A stretch of 5,390 bases of DNA, taken from contig JAIVJE010000088.1 of NCBI GenBank assembly GCA_020200195.1, positions 1 through 5,390 on the forward strand, written 5' to 3'. The translations under genes were made by a program, and so were the position numbers. This document shows positions 1 through 5,390 of this stretch, one piece after another. This DNA is from Acidobacteriota bacterium. Lineage in GTDB: Bacteria; Acidobacteriota; Vicinamibacteria; Vicinamibacterales; 2-12-FULL-66-21. Position 1 is the stretch's first letter. Every line of letters begins with the position of its first letter. The notes under the pieces are model-generated. The model saw only the letters and a program-made list of their open reading frames with translations. It did not search any database and was not told where the DNA came from.

Positions 1-132
1 CTCCTGGCCGATCCGGACGGGCGGAGCCGCTGTGGCGCCGCGGCGCGCGCCTGGGTCGTGAAAGAACGCGAATGGTCTCGTAACGTCAGGGAGTACCGTA
101 ACATTTACGATCGAGTGGCCCGGGAGAGCTGA
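1..132 (+). CDS. Glycosyltransferase family 4 (C-terminal end only)
   Basis: Reading from base 1, a frame with no start in the window runs for 43 codons to a TGA at 130-132. The peptide begins LLADPDGRSRCGAAAR and continues with a W-containing stretch (VVKEREWSRN) and a Y..IYDRV ending. This is the usual end of GT4 (group 1) glycosyltransferases: the loop after the last Rossmann strand, a G..AR helix, a conserved W near the end, and a terminal helix packing back on the N-domain with a Y..lY pattern. The nucleotide-sugar and catalytic motifs are upstream of the window, so substrate and linkage cannot be judged. Its stop lies 6 bases before the epimerase start, which implies co-transcription and possibly translational coupling. 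The identification rests on a short tail and is therefore at family level only. Confidence 0.72.
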   Translation, partial: LLADPDGRSRCGAAARAWVVKEREWSRNVREYRNIYDRVARES

Positions 133-138
133 GTCGTC

Positions 139-1266
139 ATGCACGTCACCTGCATCGTCGGGGCACGGCCGAATTTCATGAAGGTTGCCCCCATTCTCCG
201 CGCTGCGGAGGCATGGCCGGACGTACGGACGCGGCTGGTGCATACCGGACAGCACTACGACGAACGGATGTCGGACCTGTTTTTCGATCAGCTGGGACTG
301 CCGCATCCGGACATTCATCTCGGCGTAGGTTCCGGGAGCCACGCGGCGCAGACAGCGCGCGTCATGCTCCAGTTCGACGAGACGCTGGACCACAACCCTA
401 CGGATCTCGTGATTGTCGTCGGCGACGTCAACTCCACGCTCGCGTGTGCGCTCGTGGCGGTCAAGCGCAACATCCCCGTGGCGCACGTCGAAGCAGGCCT
501 CCGCAGCGGCGACAGGCGGATGCCCGAAGAGATCAACCGCGTCCTCACGGACCAGATTTCGGATCTCCTGTTCACGACGGAGCGGTCCGCTGCGGACAAC
601 TTACGGGCGGAGGGTATCGCGGCCGAGAAAATTCACTTTGTCGGCAACGTGATGATCGACACGCTCTACCGGCATCGCGAGCGCGCCCGGCAATCAGATG
701 TCCTGAGCCGCCTCGGTCTCACGGAACGCCGATACGCGGTGTCCACGTTGCATCGTCCGTCAAATGTAGACACCGAAGCCGACGCGCTGAATACCGTTCG
801 TGCGCTCGAAGAGGTCGCGCGGCGACTGCCGGTGGTCGTTCCGCTGCACCCCCGTACACGGCTCAAACTGGAGGAATTCCGACTGCTGGATCGGCTCCTG
901 GGTTGGCCTGCGATGCGGATACTGGAACCTCTCGGATACTTCGAGTTCCTCGCGCTGGTCGATCGGTCGGCACTGGTGTTCACCGACTCCGGAGGGATCC
1001 AGGAGGAGACGACGGCGCTTGGCGTTCCGTGCCTGACCTTCCGGGACAGCACGGAACGACCCATCACCATCACGCACGGAACGAATCGGCTGGTCGGACT
1101 CGATCCGATTCGCGTGGCCGCCGCGCTGGCCGACCTGCTGACCGGCCACGCGCGTCAGGTATCGGTACCCGAGTTGTGGGACGGCCACGCCGCCGAGCGC
1201 ATCTGGACGGTGCTGCGGCAGACACGCAGCGCCCGGAGCGATCTGGCCGCGCCGGCGCAGGGATGA
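139..1266 (+). CDS. wecB: UDP-N-acetylglucosamine 2-epimerase (non-hydrolysing)
   Basis: This 375-residue cytoplasmic enzyme should interconvert UDP-GlcNAc and UDP-ManNAc, the precursor of ManNAc and ManNAcA residues in surface glycans. Its length matches the family. Visible motifs are GARPNFMK (residues 8-15, N-terminal nucleotide-fold loop), TGQHYDERM (36-44), GDVNST (95-100), HVEAGLRSGD (116-125), MPEEINR (128-134), TLHRPSN (203-209), PLHPRT (235-240), SGGIQEE (284-290) and RDSTERP..I..GTN (302-316). By eye, D96, E118, E130 and H205 match E. coli WecB D95, E117, E131 and H213, so the catalytic set looks intact. The GARPNFMK and ERPITIT..GTNRLVG wording resembles the archaeal/deep-bacterial branch more than the E. 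coli one. The ATG at 139 is 6 bases after the preceding stop, with a GGGAG about 12 bases upstream. A paralogous activity on another UDP-2-acetamido sugar (WbpI-like) is possible. Confidence 0.93.
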   Translation: MHVTCIVGARPNFMKVAPILRAAEAWPDVRTRLVHTGQHYDERMSDLFFDQLGLPHPDIHLGVGSGSHAAQTARVMLQFDETLDHNPTDLVIVVGDVNSTLACALVAVKRNIPVAHVEAGLRSGDRRMPEEINRVLTDQISDLLFTTERSAADNLRAEGIAAEKIHFVGNVMIDTLYRHRERARQSDVLSRLGLTERRYAVSTLHRPSNVDTEADALNTVRALEEVARRLPVVVPLHPRTRLKLEEFRLLDRLLGWPAMRILEPLGYFEFLALVDRSALVFTDSGGIQEETTALGVPCLTFRDSTERPITITHGTNRLVGLDPIRVAAALADLLTGHARQVSVPELWDGHAAERIWTVLRQTRSARSDLAAPAQG

Positions 1267-1269
1267 GGC

Positions 1270-2472
1270 ATGAAAGTCCTGGTGCTCAGCACCGTCTTTC
1301 CCAACCCGCAGCAGCCGCTCCATGGCTTGTTCGTGCGCGAGCGCATCCGGCACCTCGCGCGCTACGCAGAGATCCGCGTTGTGTCGCCGGTACCCTGGTT
1401 CAATGGCGGCGCCCGCATCCCGGCGTCGGAACAGCAAGGCAACCTCGAAGTCCGGCATCCGACCTTCTATTACATACCGGCCGTCTTCAAAGTGCTGGAC
1501 GGCCTGTTCCTGTTTCTGTCGACACTGCCAGAAGTCAGACGAATCCGGCAGAGCTTCAAGTTCGACCTCGTTGATGCGCACTTCGCGTATCCAGACGGCT
1601 TCGCTGGAATCCTGCTGGGACGGTGGTTTCGGGTTCCGGTCGTAATCACTGTCCGGGGGTCGGAGTTGCACTTCGTACGACACCCGCTGCGACGGATGGC
1701 GATCAAGTGGGCCCTCCGCCGTGCCGACCGCGTGATCGCCGTATCGACCGCTCTGGGGGATCTCGCGCGCGACTTCGGGACCGGGCCGCAGCGGCTCGAC
1801 GTCATTCGAAACGGTGTCGACCCCGAACGGTTCAGCCCGCGGCCTGCGCGTGATGCTCGCCTGAAGCTGGGCTTGCTATCCGACGCGCCCCTGCTGGTCG
1901 CCGTTGGCCACCTCGTACCTCTGAAAGGCTTTCACCGCGTCATCGAGGCGTTCCACCATCTCCTGCAGGAGTTTCCCGACGCCAAGCTGGCCATCGTCGG
2001 CGGTCATGGGTCCGGCACCGGACGCTACCCGCAGCAACTCGCACAACTTATAGACAAGCTCGGGCTGTCGGGCCAGGTACTCATGCCGGGTCCACAGGCG
2101 CCGGATCGCGTGGCGGTGTGGCTCAACGCAGCGGATGTACTCGTCCTCGACAGCGACCGTGAGGGATGCCCGAATGTCGTCTGCGAGGCGATGGCGTGCG
2201 GCTGTCCGGTTGTCGCGCCGCGCGTCGGCGAAATCGAGAACATGGTTCCCACGCACGCGGGGATCCTCTTTGACGATCCGAATGACGTTCCAGAGCTGAC
2301 GCGGTGTCTTGCAGAGACACTGAAGAGGAAATGGGACGGTCAGGGCATTCGCGCGACCGCCGTACAGAATACGTGGGACTGCGTCGCGCAGCAGGTCCTG
2401 CGCGCATGGGGAGCGGCCGCGCCGGTAGATCGAAACTCGACGGCCATGAAGGCGGAAGTGACCGAGCTGTGA
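1270..2472 (+). CDS. Glycosyltransferase family 4 (TuaC-like GT-B fold)
   Basis: This is a complete 400-residue retaining glycosyltransferase, expected to move a sugar from a nucleotide donor to a growing lipid-linked glycan at the inner membrane face. The N-domain has the early strand MKVLVLSTVFP, HGLFVRER (residues 18-25), DAHFAYPDG (102-110) and VRGSELH (128-134). The linker AVS...VIRNGVD..RFSP (157-190) leads into the GT4 C-domain. That domain carries VGHLVPLKGF (212-221), the glycine-rich AIVGGHGSG (241-249), and the E(x7)E donor motif with E298 and E306 in REGCPNVVCEAMACGCPVVA. The HG.FV.ER and DAHFAYPDG pattern is like TuaC and related exopolysaccharide enzymes. The ATG lies 3 bases after the epimerase stop with AGGGA at 1259-1263 as a ribosome site. 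The last 25 or so residues, after the conserved tail, look non-conserved. Donor and acceptor cannot be read from sequence. Confidence 0.9.
   Translation: MKVLVLSTVFPNPQQPLHGLFVRERIRHLARYAEIRVVSPVPWFNGGARIPASEQQGNLEVRHPTFYYIPAVFKVLDGLFLFLSTLPEVRRIRQSFKFDLVDAHFAYPDGFAGILLGRWFRVPVVITVRGSELHFVRHPLRRMAIKWALRRADRVIAVSTALGDLARDFGTGPQRLDVIRNGVDPERFSPRPARDARLKLGLLSDAPLLVAVGHLVPLKGFHRVIEAFHHLLQEFPDAKLAIVGGHGSGTGRYPQQLAQLIDKLGLSGQVLMPGPQAPDRVAVWLNAADVLVLDSDREGCPNVVCEAMACGCPVVAPRVGEIENMVPTHAGILFDDPNDVPELTRCLAETLKRKWDGQGIRATAVQNTWDCVAQQVLRAWGAAAPVDRNSTAMKAEVTEL
2454..2458 (+). promoter_or_regulatory. Putative ribosome binding site for the GT2 gene
   Basis: GGAAG sits inside the last codons of the GT4 gene, 10 bases before the GTG at 2469. 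It is a modest match to the Shine-Dalgarno core. With the GTGA overlap it supports starting the next gene at 2469 rather than at the in-frame ATG at 2304. Confidence 0.35.
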
Positions 2473-3473
2473 CGAACGTCAATCAGGACCCACACCTTTC
2501 GGTCGCCATTCCTTGTTACAACGAGGAGCTCGGCCTGCGAGCACTGCATGAACGAGTCAGCGCCGCGTGCCAGCGCGTGGTCGGAAGCCGGTATGAAATC
2601 GTGCTAATCAACGATGGCTCCCGTGACAGCAGCTGGCAGGTCATGGCCGCGCTGGCCCAATCAGACCCGCACGTCGTCGCCGTGAATCTCTCGCGCAATC
2701 ATGGGCATCAGCTCGCGCTGACGGCTGGGCTGTCGGTCTGTGCGGGAGACCGCATCCTGATCATCGATGCGGACCTGCAGGACCCGCCCGAACTGCTCGG
2801 GGAGATGATGCGATTGATGGATGAGGGCGCCGATGTCGTCTACGGCAAGCGCTCGATGCGCGCGGGTGAGACGGTGTTCAAACGCATGACCGCGTCGCTT
2901 TTCTATCAGCTGCTGGCCAGGATGACCGACGTATCGATCCCTGTCAACACGGGCGATTTTCGACTCGTTTCGCGTCGTGTGGTGTCTGTCCTTCAGGCCA
3001 TGCCGGAGCAGCACAGATTCATCCGCGGAATGGTCAGCTGGATTGGCTTCCGCCAGGTGCCGATCATGTACGACCGCGCCGAGCGATTCGCCGGACAAAC
3101 GAACTATCCATTTCACAAGATGCTGCGCTTCGCGGCCGACGCGATCACGGGCTTCTCGACACTGCCGCTGCGCGTCAGCAGCTATGCCGGCGCGATGCTT
3201 GGAATCGCTGCGCTCGCGATGATCGGCTACGCGCTGATTGGGTACTGGCAGTCGAGGGTCGTGCAAGGCTGGACGAGCGTGATGATTGCCGTGCTGCTGC
3301 TCGGCAGCGCCCAGATGTTCTTCCTGGGCATTCTCGGGGAGTATGTCGGTCGCCTTTACATCGAGGCAAAGCGCCGCCCACTTTACGTCATCACGGAGGT
3401 CGTCGGGGCGCGCGCGCCGGTCCAGGAGCAGGTCGCTACACGGCTGGACGAAGGCGTAGCCCGAATTCTGTGA
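2469..3473 (+). CDS. Membrane-anchored GT2 glycosyltransferase (DPMS/GtrB/ArnC-like)
   Basis: This 334-residue GT-A fold enzyme probably transfers a sugar to polyprenyl phosphate at the inner membrane. Motifs are LSVAIPCYNEE (residues 10-20), VLINDGSRDSS (45-55), NLSRNHGHQLALTAGL (73-88), the metal-binding IDADLQDPPE (99-108), NTGDFRL (160-166) and Q.HRFIRGM (181-188). Two C-terminal membrane helices follow, roughly residues 237-260 and 268-290, then the hallmark GEYVGRLYIEAKRRP (290-304). All of this fits the polyprenyl-phosphate glycosyltransferase group, including its length of about 310-340. The start chosen is GTG at 2469, which overlaps the upstream stop as GTGA; the frame is open back to an ATG at 2304, but those 55 residues overlie the GT4 gene, look unrelated to the fold, and would precede the normal N-terminus. 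The sugar (glucose, mannose, GlcNAc or an amino sugar) is not determinable. Confidence 0.9.
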   Translation: MTNVNQDPHLSVAIPCYNEELGLRALHERVSAACQRVVGSRYEIVLINDGSRDSSWQVMAALAQSDPHVVAVNLSRNHGHQLALTAGLSVCAGDRILIIDADLQDPPELLGEMMRLMDEGADVVYGKRSMRAGETVFKRMTASLFYQLLARMTDVSIPVNTGDFRLVSRRVVSVLQAMPEQHRFIRGMVSWIGFRQVPIMYDRAERFAGQTNYPFHKMLRFAADAITGFSTLPLRVSSYAGAMLGIAALAMIGYALIGYWQSRVVQGWTSVMIAVLLLGSAQMFFLGILGEYVGRLYIEAKRRPLYVITEVVGARAPVQEQVATRLDEGVARIL

Positions 3474-3516
3474 GCCGCGACACACGTCTACTTCCACGAT
3501 ACGACCGATATCTGCC
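3474..3516 (+). other. Short intergenic gap before the methyltransferase
   Basis: These 43 bases are the longest gap between plus-strand genes here. I see no convincing -35/-10 pair, hairpin or purine-rich ribosome site in them; the only small symmetry is a GATATC at 3507-3512, which is common by chance. The methyltransferase is therefore probably read through from the upstream operon. Confidence 0.5.
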
Positions 3517-4269
3517 ATGGACGAATCGCTGTACCACCTCTTCTATCGTCAGGAGGAACACCACTGGTGGTTCGCCGCGCGCTCGGAGATTGTACGAGGC
3601 ATCATTCGTCACTACGGCAACGTCCGGTCCGGAGACACCGTACTCGACATAGGCTGCGGCACTGGTGCGATGCTCAAGGCACTGGCCGGTGATTACAAAG
3701 TCGTCGGGCTGGACACCTCACCCCTTGCAGTGAAGTATTCCCTTCAGCGCGGCTGCGAAGACGTCTTCCAGATGCCTGTACAGGACTTTCCAAGAGGCCG
3801 GTTCCGCGTGCAAGCCGCGCTGCTCCTCGATGTCATCGAACACATCGAGGACGATGTCGCGGTGTTGAAGGCGGCGCGCGAGATCATCGAGCCGGACGGG
3901 CGCGTGATTATCACAGTGCCGGCACACATGTGGATGTGGAGCGCCCACGACGTCGTCAATCATCACCGGCGGCGATACAGCAAGGCCGGCCTCAAAACCG
4001 CGCTGGTCCGGGCCGGGCTCGAGCCAGTGAAGCTCACCTTTTACAATACGTGGCTGTTTCCCCTGCTGGCCGCGCGCAAGCTCCTCGATCGCGCGCGCGG
4101 CAACGACTCCGCGCATCTGACGGGGCAGCAGCCGAACCGAGCGGTCAATACCCTCCTCAAGACCATCTTCGCCTCGGAGAAGTACATCCTGCAGGCCGTC
4201 AACCTCCCGGTCGGCGTCTCGCTGCTGGCAGTGGCCCGCCCTGCAGTCGCACATGTCAACTGCGTATGA
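3517..4269 (+). CDS. Class I SAM-dependent methyltransferase
   Basis: This is a 250-residue protein with a Rossmann-like SAM-binding core. It has motif I VLDIGCGTG (residues 42-50), the acidic end of strand 2 VVGLD (62-66, D66 expected to hold the SAM ribose), LLLDVIEHIEDD (102-113, motif IV region) and GRVIITVPAHMWMW (128-141). Before the core is an aromatic, histidine-rich N-terminus, YRQEEHHWWFAARSEI (10-25), a recurring signature of methyltransferases found beside glycan and lipid-carrier genes. The C-terminal part (YNTWLFPLLAARKLL near 175-190; NLPVGVSLLAVARP near the end) is hydrophobic enough for membrane or lipid-substrate contact. The frame is closed by a TAG at 3457-3459 and offers no start before the ATG at 3517. 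No Shine-Dalgarno-like stretch precedes that ATG. It follows the GT2 gene by 43 bases. Whether it methylates a sugar, a lipid carrier or another group is unknown. Confidence 0.88.
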   Translation: MDESLYHLFYRQEEHHWWFAARSEIVRGIIRHYGNVRSGDTVLDIGCGTGAMLKALAGDYKVVGLDTSPLAVKYSLQRGCEDVFQMPVQDFPRGRFRVQAALLLDVIEHIEDDVAVLKAAREIIEPDGRVIITVPAHMWMWSAHDVVNHHRRRYSKAGLKTALVRAGLEPVKLTFYNTWLFPLLAARKLLDRARGNDSAHLTGQQPNRAVNTLLKTIFASEKYILQAVNLPVGVSLLAVARPAVAHVNCV

Positions 4270-4276
4270 CGACAGG

Positions 4277-5389
4277 CTATGCTACGGAATCCGCGAGAAC
4301 GCTCGCGCTGTTGCGTCGCAGGGTCGCGTCGGCCGTGACCTGTGCCCAGCCCTCCGCTGGTGAATCTATCCAAATCCGATCGCTGTCGATGAAGATGGCG
4401 GCCCACAGCTCGAGCGTGAGCAATGCCCATACCTGACGGCTGTGGTTCCGGCGTCCCGCGTGGTGGTCGTCCAGCAGCGACTTCAGGCGGTCGGGCTTGA
4501 ACCATCGGCGTGACAGCGCACGTTCGGACAGCAGCAGGTGCCGGACCTGGGGAAAAAAGTCCTGCCGCAACCAGGTGTCGAACGGCACGGGAAAACCCTG
4601 CTTGCGTCGAGACACGATCGAAGGCGGCAGCATCCCTCGGACGGCGTCCTTCAGCAACCGCTTGCCGGAGAAATGCCCGAGATTCGCCGGATGCGGAGTC
4701 CTGCCCGCAAATTCCACGAGCCGATGATCCAGGAATGGCACGCGGCTCTCGAGCGAGGTTGCCATCGTCATCCGGTCCTGCTTCATCAACAACTCGACCA
4801 GGTTCGTCTTGATGTCGACGTACAGCATGCGATCGACGATGCTGTCTGACCCGGAGGACTCGAACGCGTGCAGGTGGGCGGCGTAGACGTTGGTCGCTGC
4901 CAGGTTACGGCACAGCTCATCGAGGCACAGATCCCGCTGCATCTCCGGCGTGAAGATCCCGAACCAGTTGTCGAACACCATCGACTCCACCGTCGTGTCA
5001 CGGCACAGGAAGGTGTGAGACAGCGCCCGTCGAAGGCGTTCTGGAACAATGGTGTGTCCGAGCGCGCTGCGCACCATGTCCCTGGCGCGGCCGGGCGCGC
5101 GCGCGTAGGCAGGGGCCAGGCGATCGTTCACCGCTCCACACCAGTACCTGTCGTAACCGGCGAACAGCTCGTCGCTGCCCTCGCCGGTCAGCACGACCTT
5201 GACGTGCTCGGACGCCAGTCGCGCGACGTGGTACATCGCGACGCTGGCAATCGTCCAGATCGGCTCGTCCTCGTACCACACCATGCGAGGCAACGAGTGA
5301 AGAAAGTCCTGCGACGTCAGGACGACCTCGTGGTGTTCCGCGTCGAGGTGCTGCGCGACAGCGCGGGCATACGGCAGCTCGGAGTAGTG
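4277..5389 (-). CDS. asnB: Asparagine synthase (glutamine-hydrolysing) family, C-terminal synthetase part
   Basis: The minus-strand frame enters from the right edge and runs 370 codons to a TAG at 4277-4279. Counting from the first whole codon, it shows YSELPYARAVAQHL (residues 2-15), LPRMVWYEDEPI (33-44), LTGEGSDELFAGYDRYW (67-83), KQDRMTMATSLESRVPFLDH (203-222) and GKRLLKDAVRGMLPP..V.RRKQGFPVP (242-269). These are hallmarks of the AsnB ATP-pyrophosphatase domain, which adenylates a carboxylate and transfers ammonia to it. The N-terminal class II glutaminase domain (nucleophile Cys2) and the SGG.DS PP-loop must lie outside the window; the full protein would normally be about 600-650 residues. 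A TTG at 5291-5293 is internal, because homology continues upstream of it. Sitting in a glycan locus, it may be a dedicated amidotransferase acting on a sugar carboxylate rather than a housekeeping asparagine synthetase, but sequence alone does not decide. The gene symbol is at family level only. Confidence 0.92.
   Translation of the reverse strand, partial: HYSELPYARAVAQHLDAEHHEVVLTSQDFLHSLPRMVWYEDEPIWTIASVAMYHVARLASEHVKVVLTGEGSDELFAGYDRYWCGAVNDRLAPAYARAPGRARDMVRSALGHTIVPERLRRALSHTFLCRDTTVESMVFDNWFGIFTPEMQRDLCLDELCRNLAATNVYAAHLHAFESSGSDSIVDRMLYVDIKTNLVELLMKQDRMTMATSLESRVPFLDHRLVEFAGRTPHPANLGHFSGKRLLKDAVRGMLPPSIVSRRKQGFPVPFDTWLRQDFFPQVRHLLLSERALSRRWFKPDRLKSLLDDHHAGRRNHSRQVWALLTLELWAAIFIDSDRIWIDSPAEGWAQVTADATLRRNSASVLADSVA
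4292..4307. terminator. Small perfect hairpin at the convergent gene junction
   Basis: CGCGAG, loop AACG, then CTCGCG form a perfect 6-base-pair GC-rich stem with a 4-base loop. It begins 22 bases past the methyltransferase stop and lies inside the last codons of the opposing asparagine synthetase gene. On the plus strand no T-run follows (CTGTTGCG), so it is not a classical intrinsic terminator; on the minus strand it falls before the stop codon. It could slow polymerase or end plus-strand transcription, but a 12-base inverted match in GC-rich DNA can also be chance. Confidence 0.25.
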
Positions 5390-5390
5390 G

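Noticed and set aside
213..1574. 453-codon open frame on the plus strand overlapping the epimerase and GT4 genes
   Set aside because: It is a +1-type shadow rich in Arg, Gly and Ala with no recognisable motif, while the overlapped frames carry full family signatures.
760..1683. 307-codon open frame on the minus strand
   Set aside because: It is antisense to two clear genes, has low-complexity composition typical of GC-rich shadow frames, and shows no family motif.
3507..3512. GATATC palindrome in the intergenic gap as an operator half-site
   Set aside because: A 6-base palindrome is expected by chance and there is no second copy or nearby promoter.
2661..3518. 285-codon open frame on the minus strand
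   Set aside because: It is antisense to the GT2 gene, His/Arg/Asp-rich, without domain signatures; explained by GC skew at codon positions.
3718..4254. 178-codon open frame on the minus strand
   Set aside because: It is antisense to the methyltransferase gene, with no motif and no plausible separate context.
4538..4849. Plus-strand open frames of 76-103 codons opposite the asparagine synthetase gene
   Set aside because: The minus-strand protein carries conserved AsnB motifs throughout this stretch, so these are shadows.
5291..5293. TTG as the start of the asparagine synthetase gene
   Set aside because: The frame stays open to the window edge and the 32 upstream residues (YSELPYARAVAQHL and onward) match the family, so the TTG is an internal leucine.
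1..5390. CRISPR array, tRNA/rRNA, insertion sequence, or hidden defence system
   Set aside because: No spaced direct repeats, cloverleaf-like segments, transposase motifs or terminal inverted repeats were seen, and nearly every base lies in a recognised metabolic or glycan gene.

Overview
The window is a tightly packed piece of a surface-glycan (exopolysaccharide, capsule or O-antigen type) biosynthesis locus from a GC-rich bacterium. The GC bias at third codon positions produces long spurious open frames on both strands. The protein styles (an archaeal/deep-bacterial type of UDP-GlcNAc 2-epimerase, GT4 and GT2 glycosyltransferases, a glycan-cluster asparagine synthetase) would fit an Acidobacteriota, Gemmatimonadota or proteobacterial-type genome. 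No taxonomic marker is present, so the phylum is only a guess.

Layout: bases 1-132 hold the last 43 codons of a GT4-type glycosyltransferase. Six bases later comes a non-hydrolysing UDP-GlcNAc 2-epimerase (139-1266). It is followed after 3 bases by a complete GT4 glycosyltransferase (1270-2472), which overlaps by 4 bases (GTGA) a membrane-anchored GT2 polyprenyl-phosphate-type glycosyltransferase (2469-3473). After a 43-base gap comes a class I SAM-dependent methyltransferase (3517-4269). These five genes share the plus strand and the first four are almost certainly one operon. Only 7 bases past the methyltransferase stop, a convergent minus-strand gene ends: an asparagine synthetase (glutamine-hydrolysing) family protein whose N-terminal part lies beyond the right edge of the window (4277-5389).

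How they may work together (inference): the epimerase supplies UDP-ManNAc, the GT4 enzymes add sugars to a lipid-linked glycan at the cytoplasmic face, and the GT2 enzyme probably makes a polyprenyl-phosphate-linked sugar for decoration at the membrane. The methyltransferase and the asparagine-synthetase-like amidotransferase are plausible modifiers of sugars or of a glycan-linked group. No RNA gene, insertion sequence, CRISPR array or long repeat was seen. The families are all known. The interest lies in details: non-canonical residues in the epimerase's likely allosteric site, the amidotransferase next to the glycan genes, and the compact convergent junction with a small hairpin.
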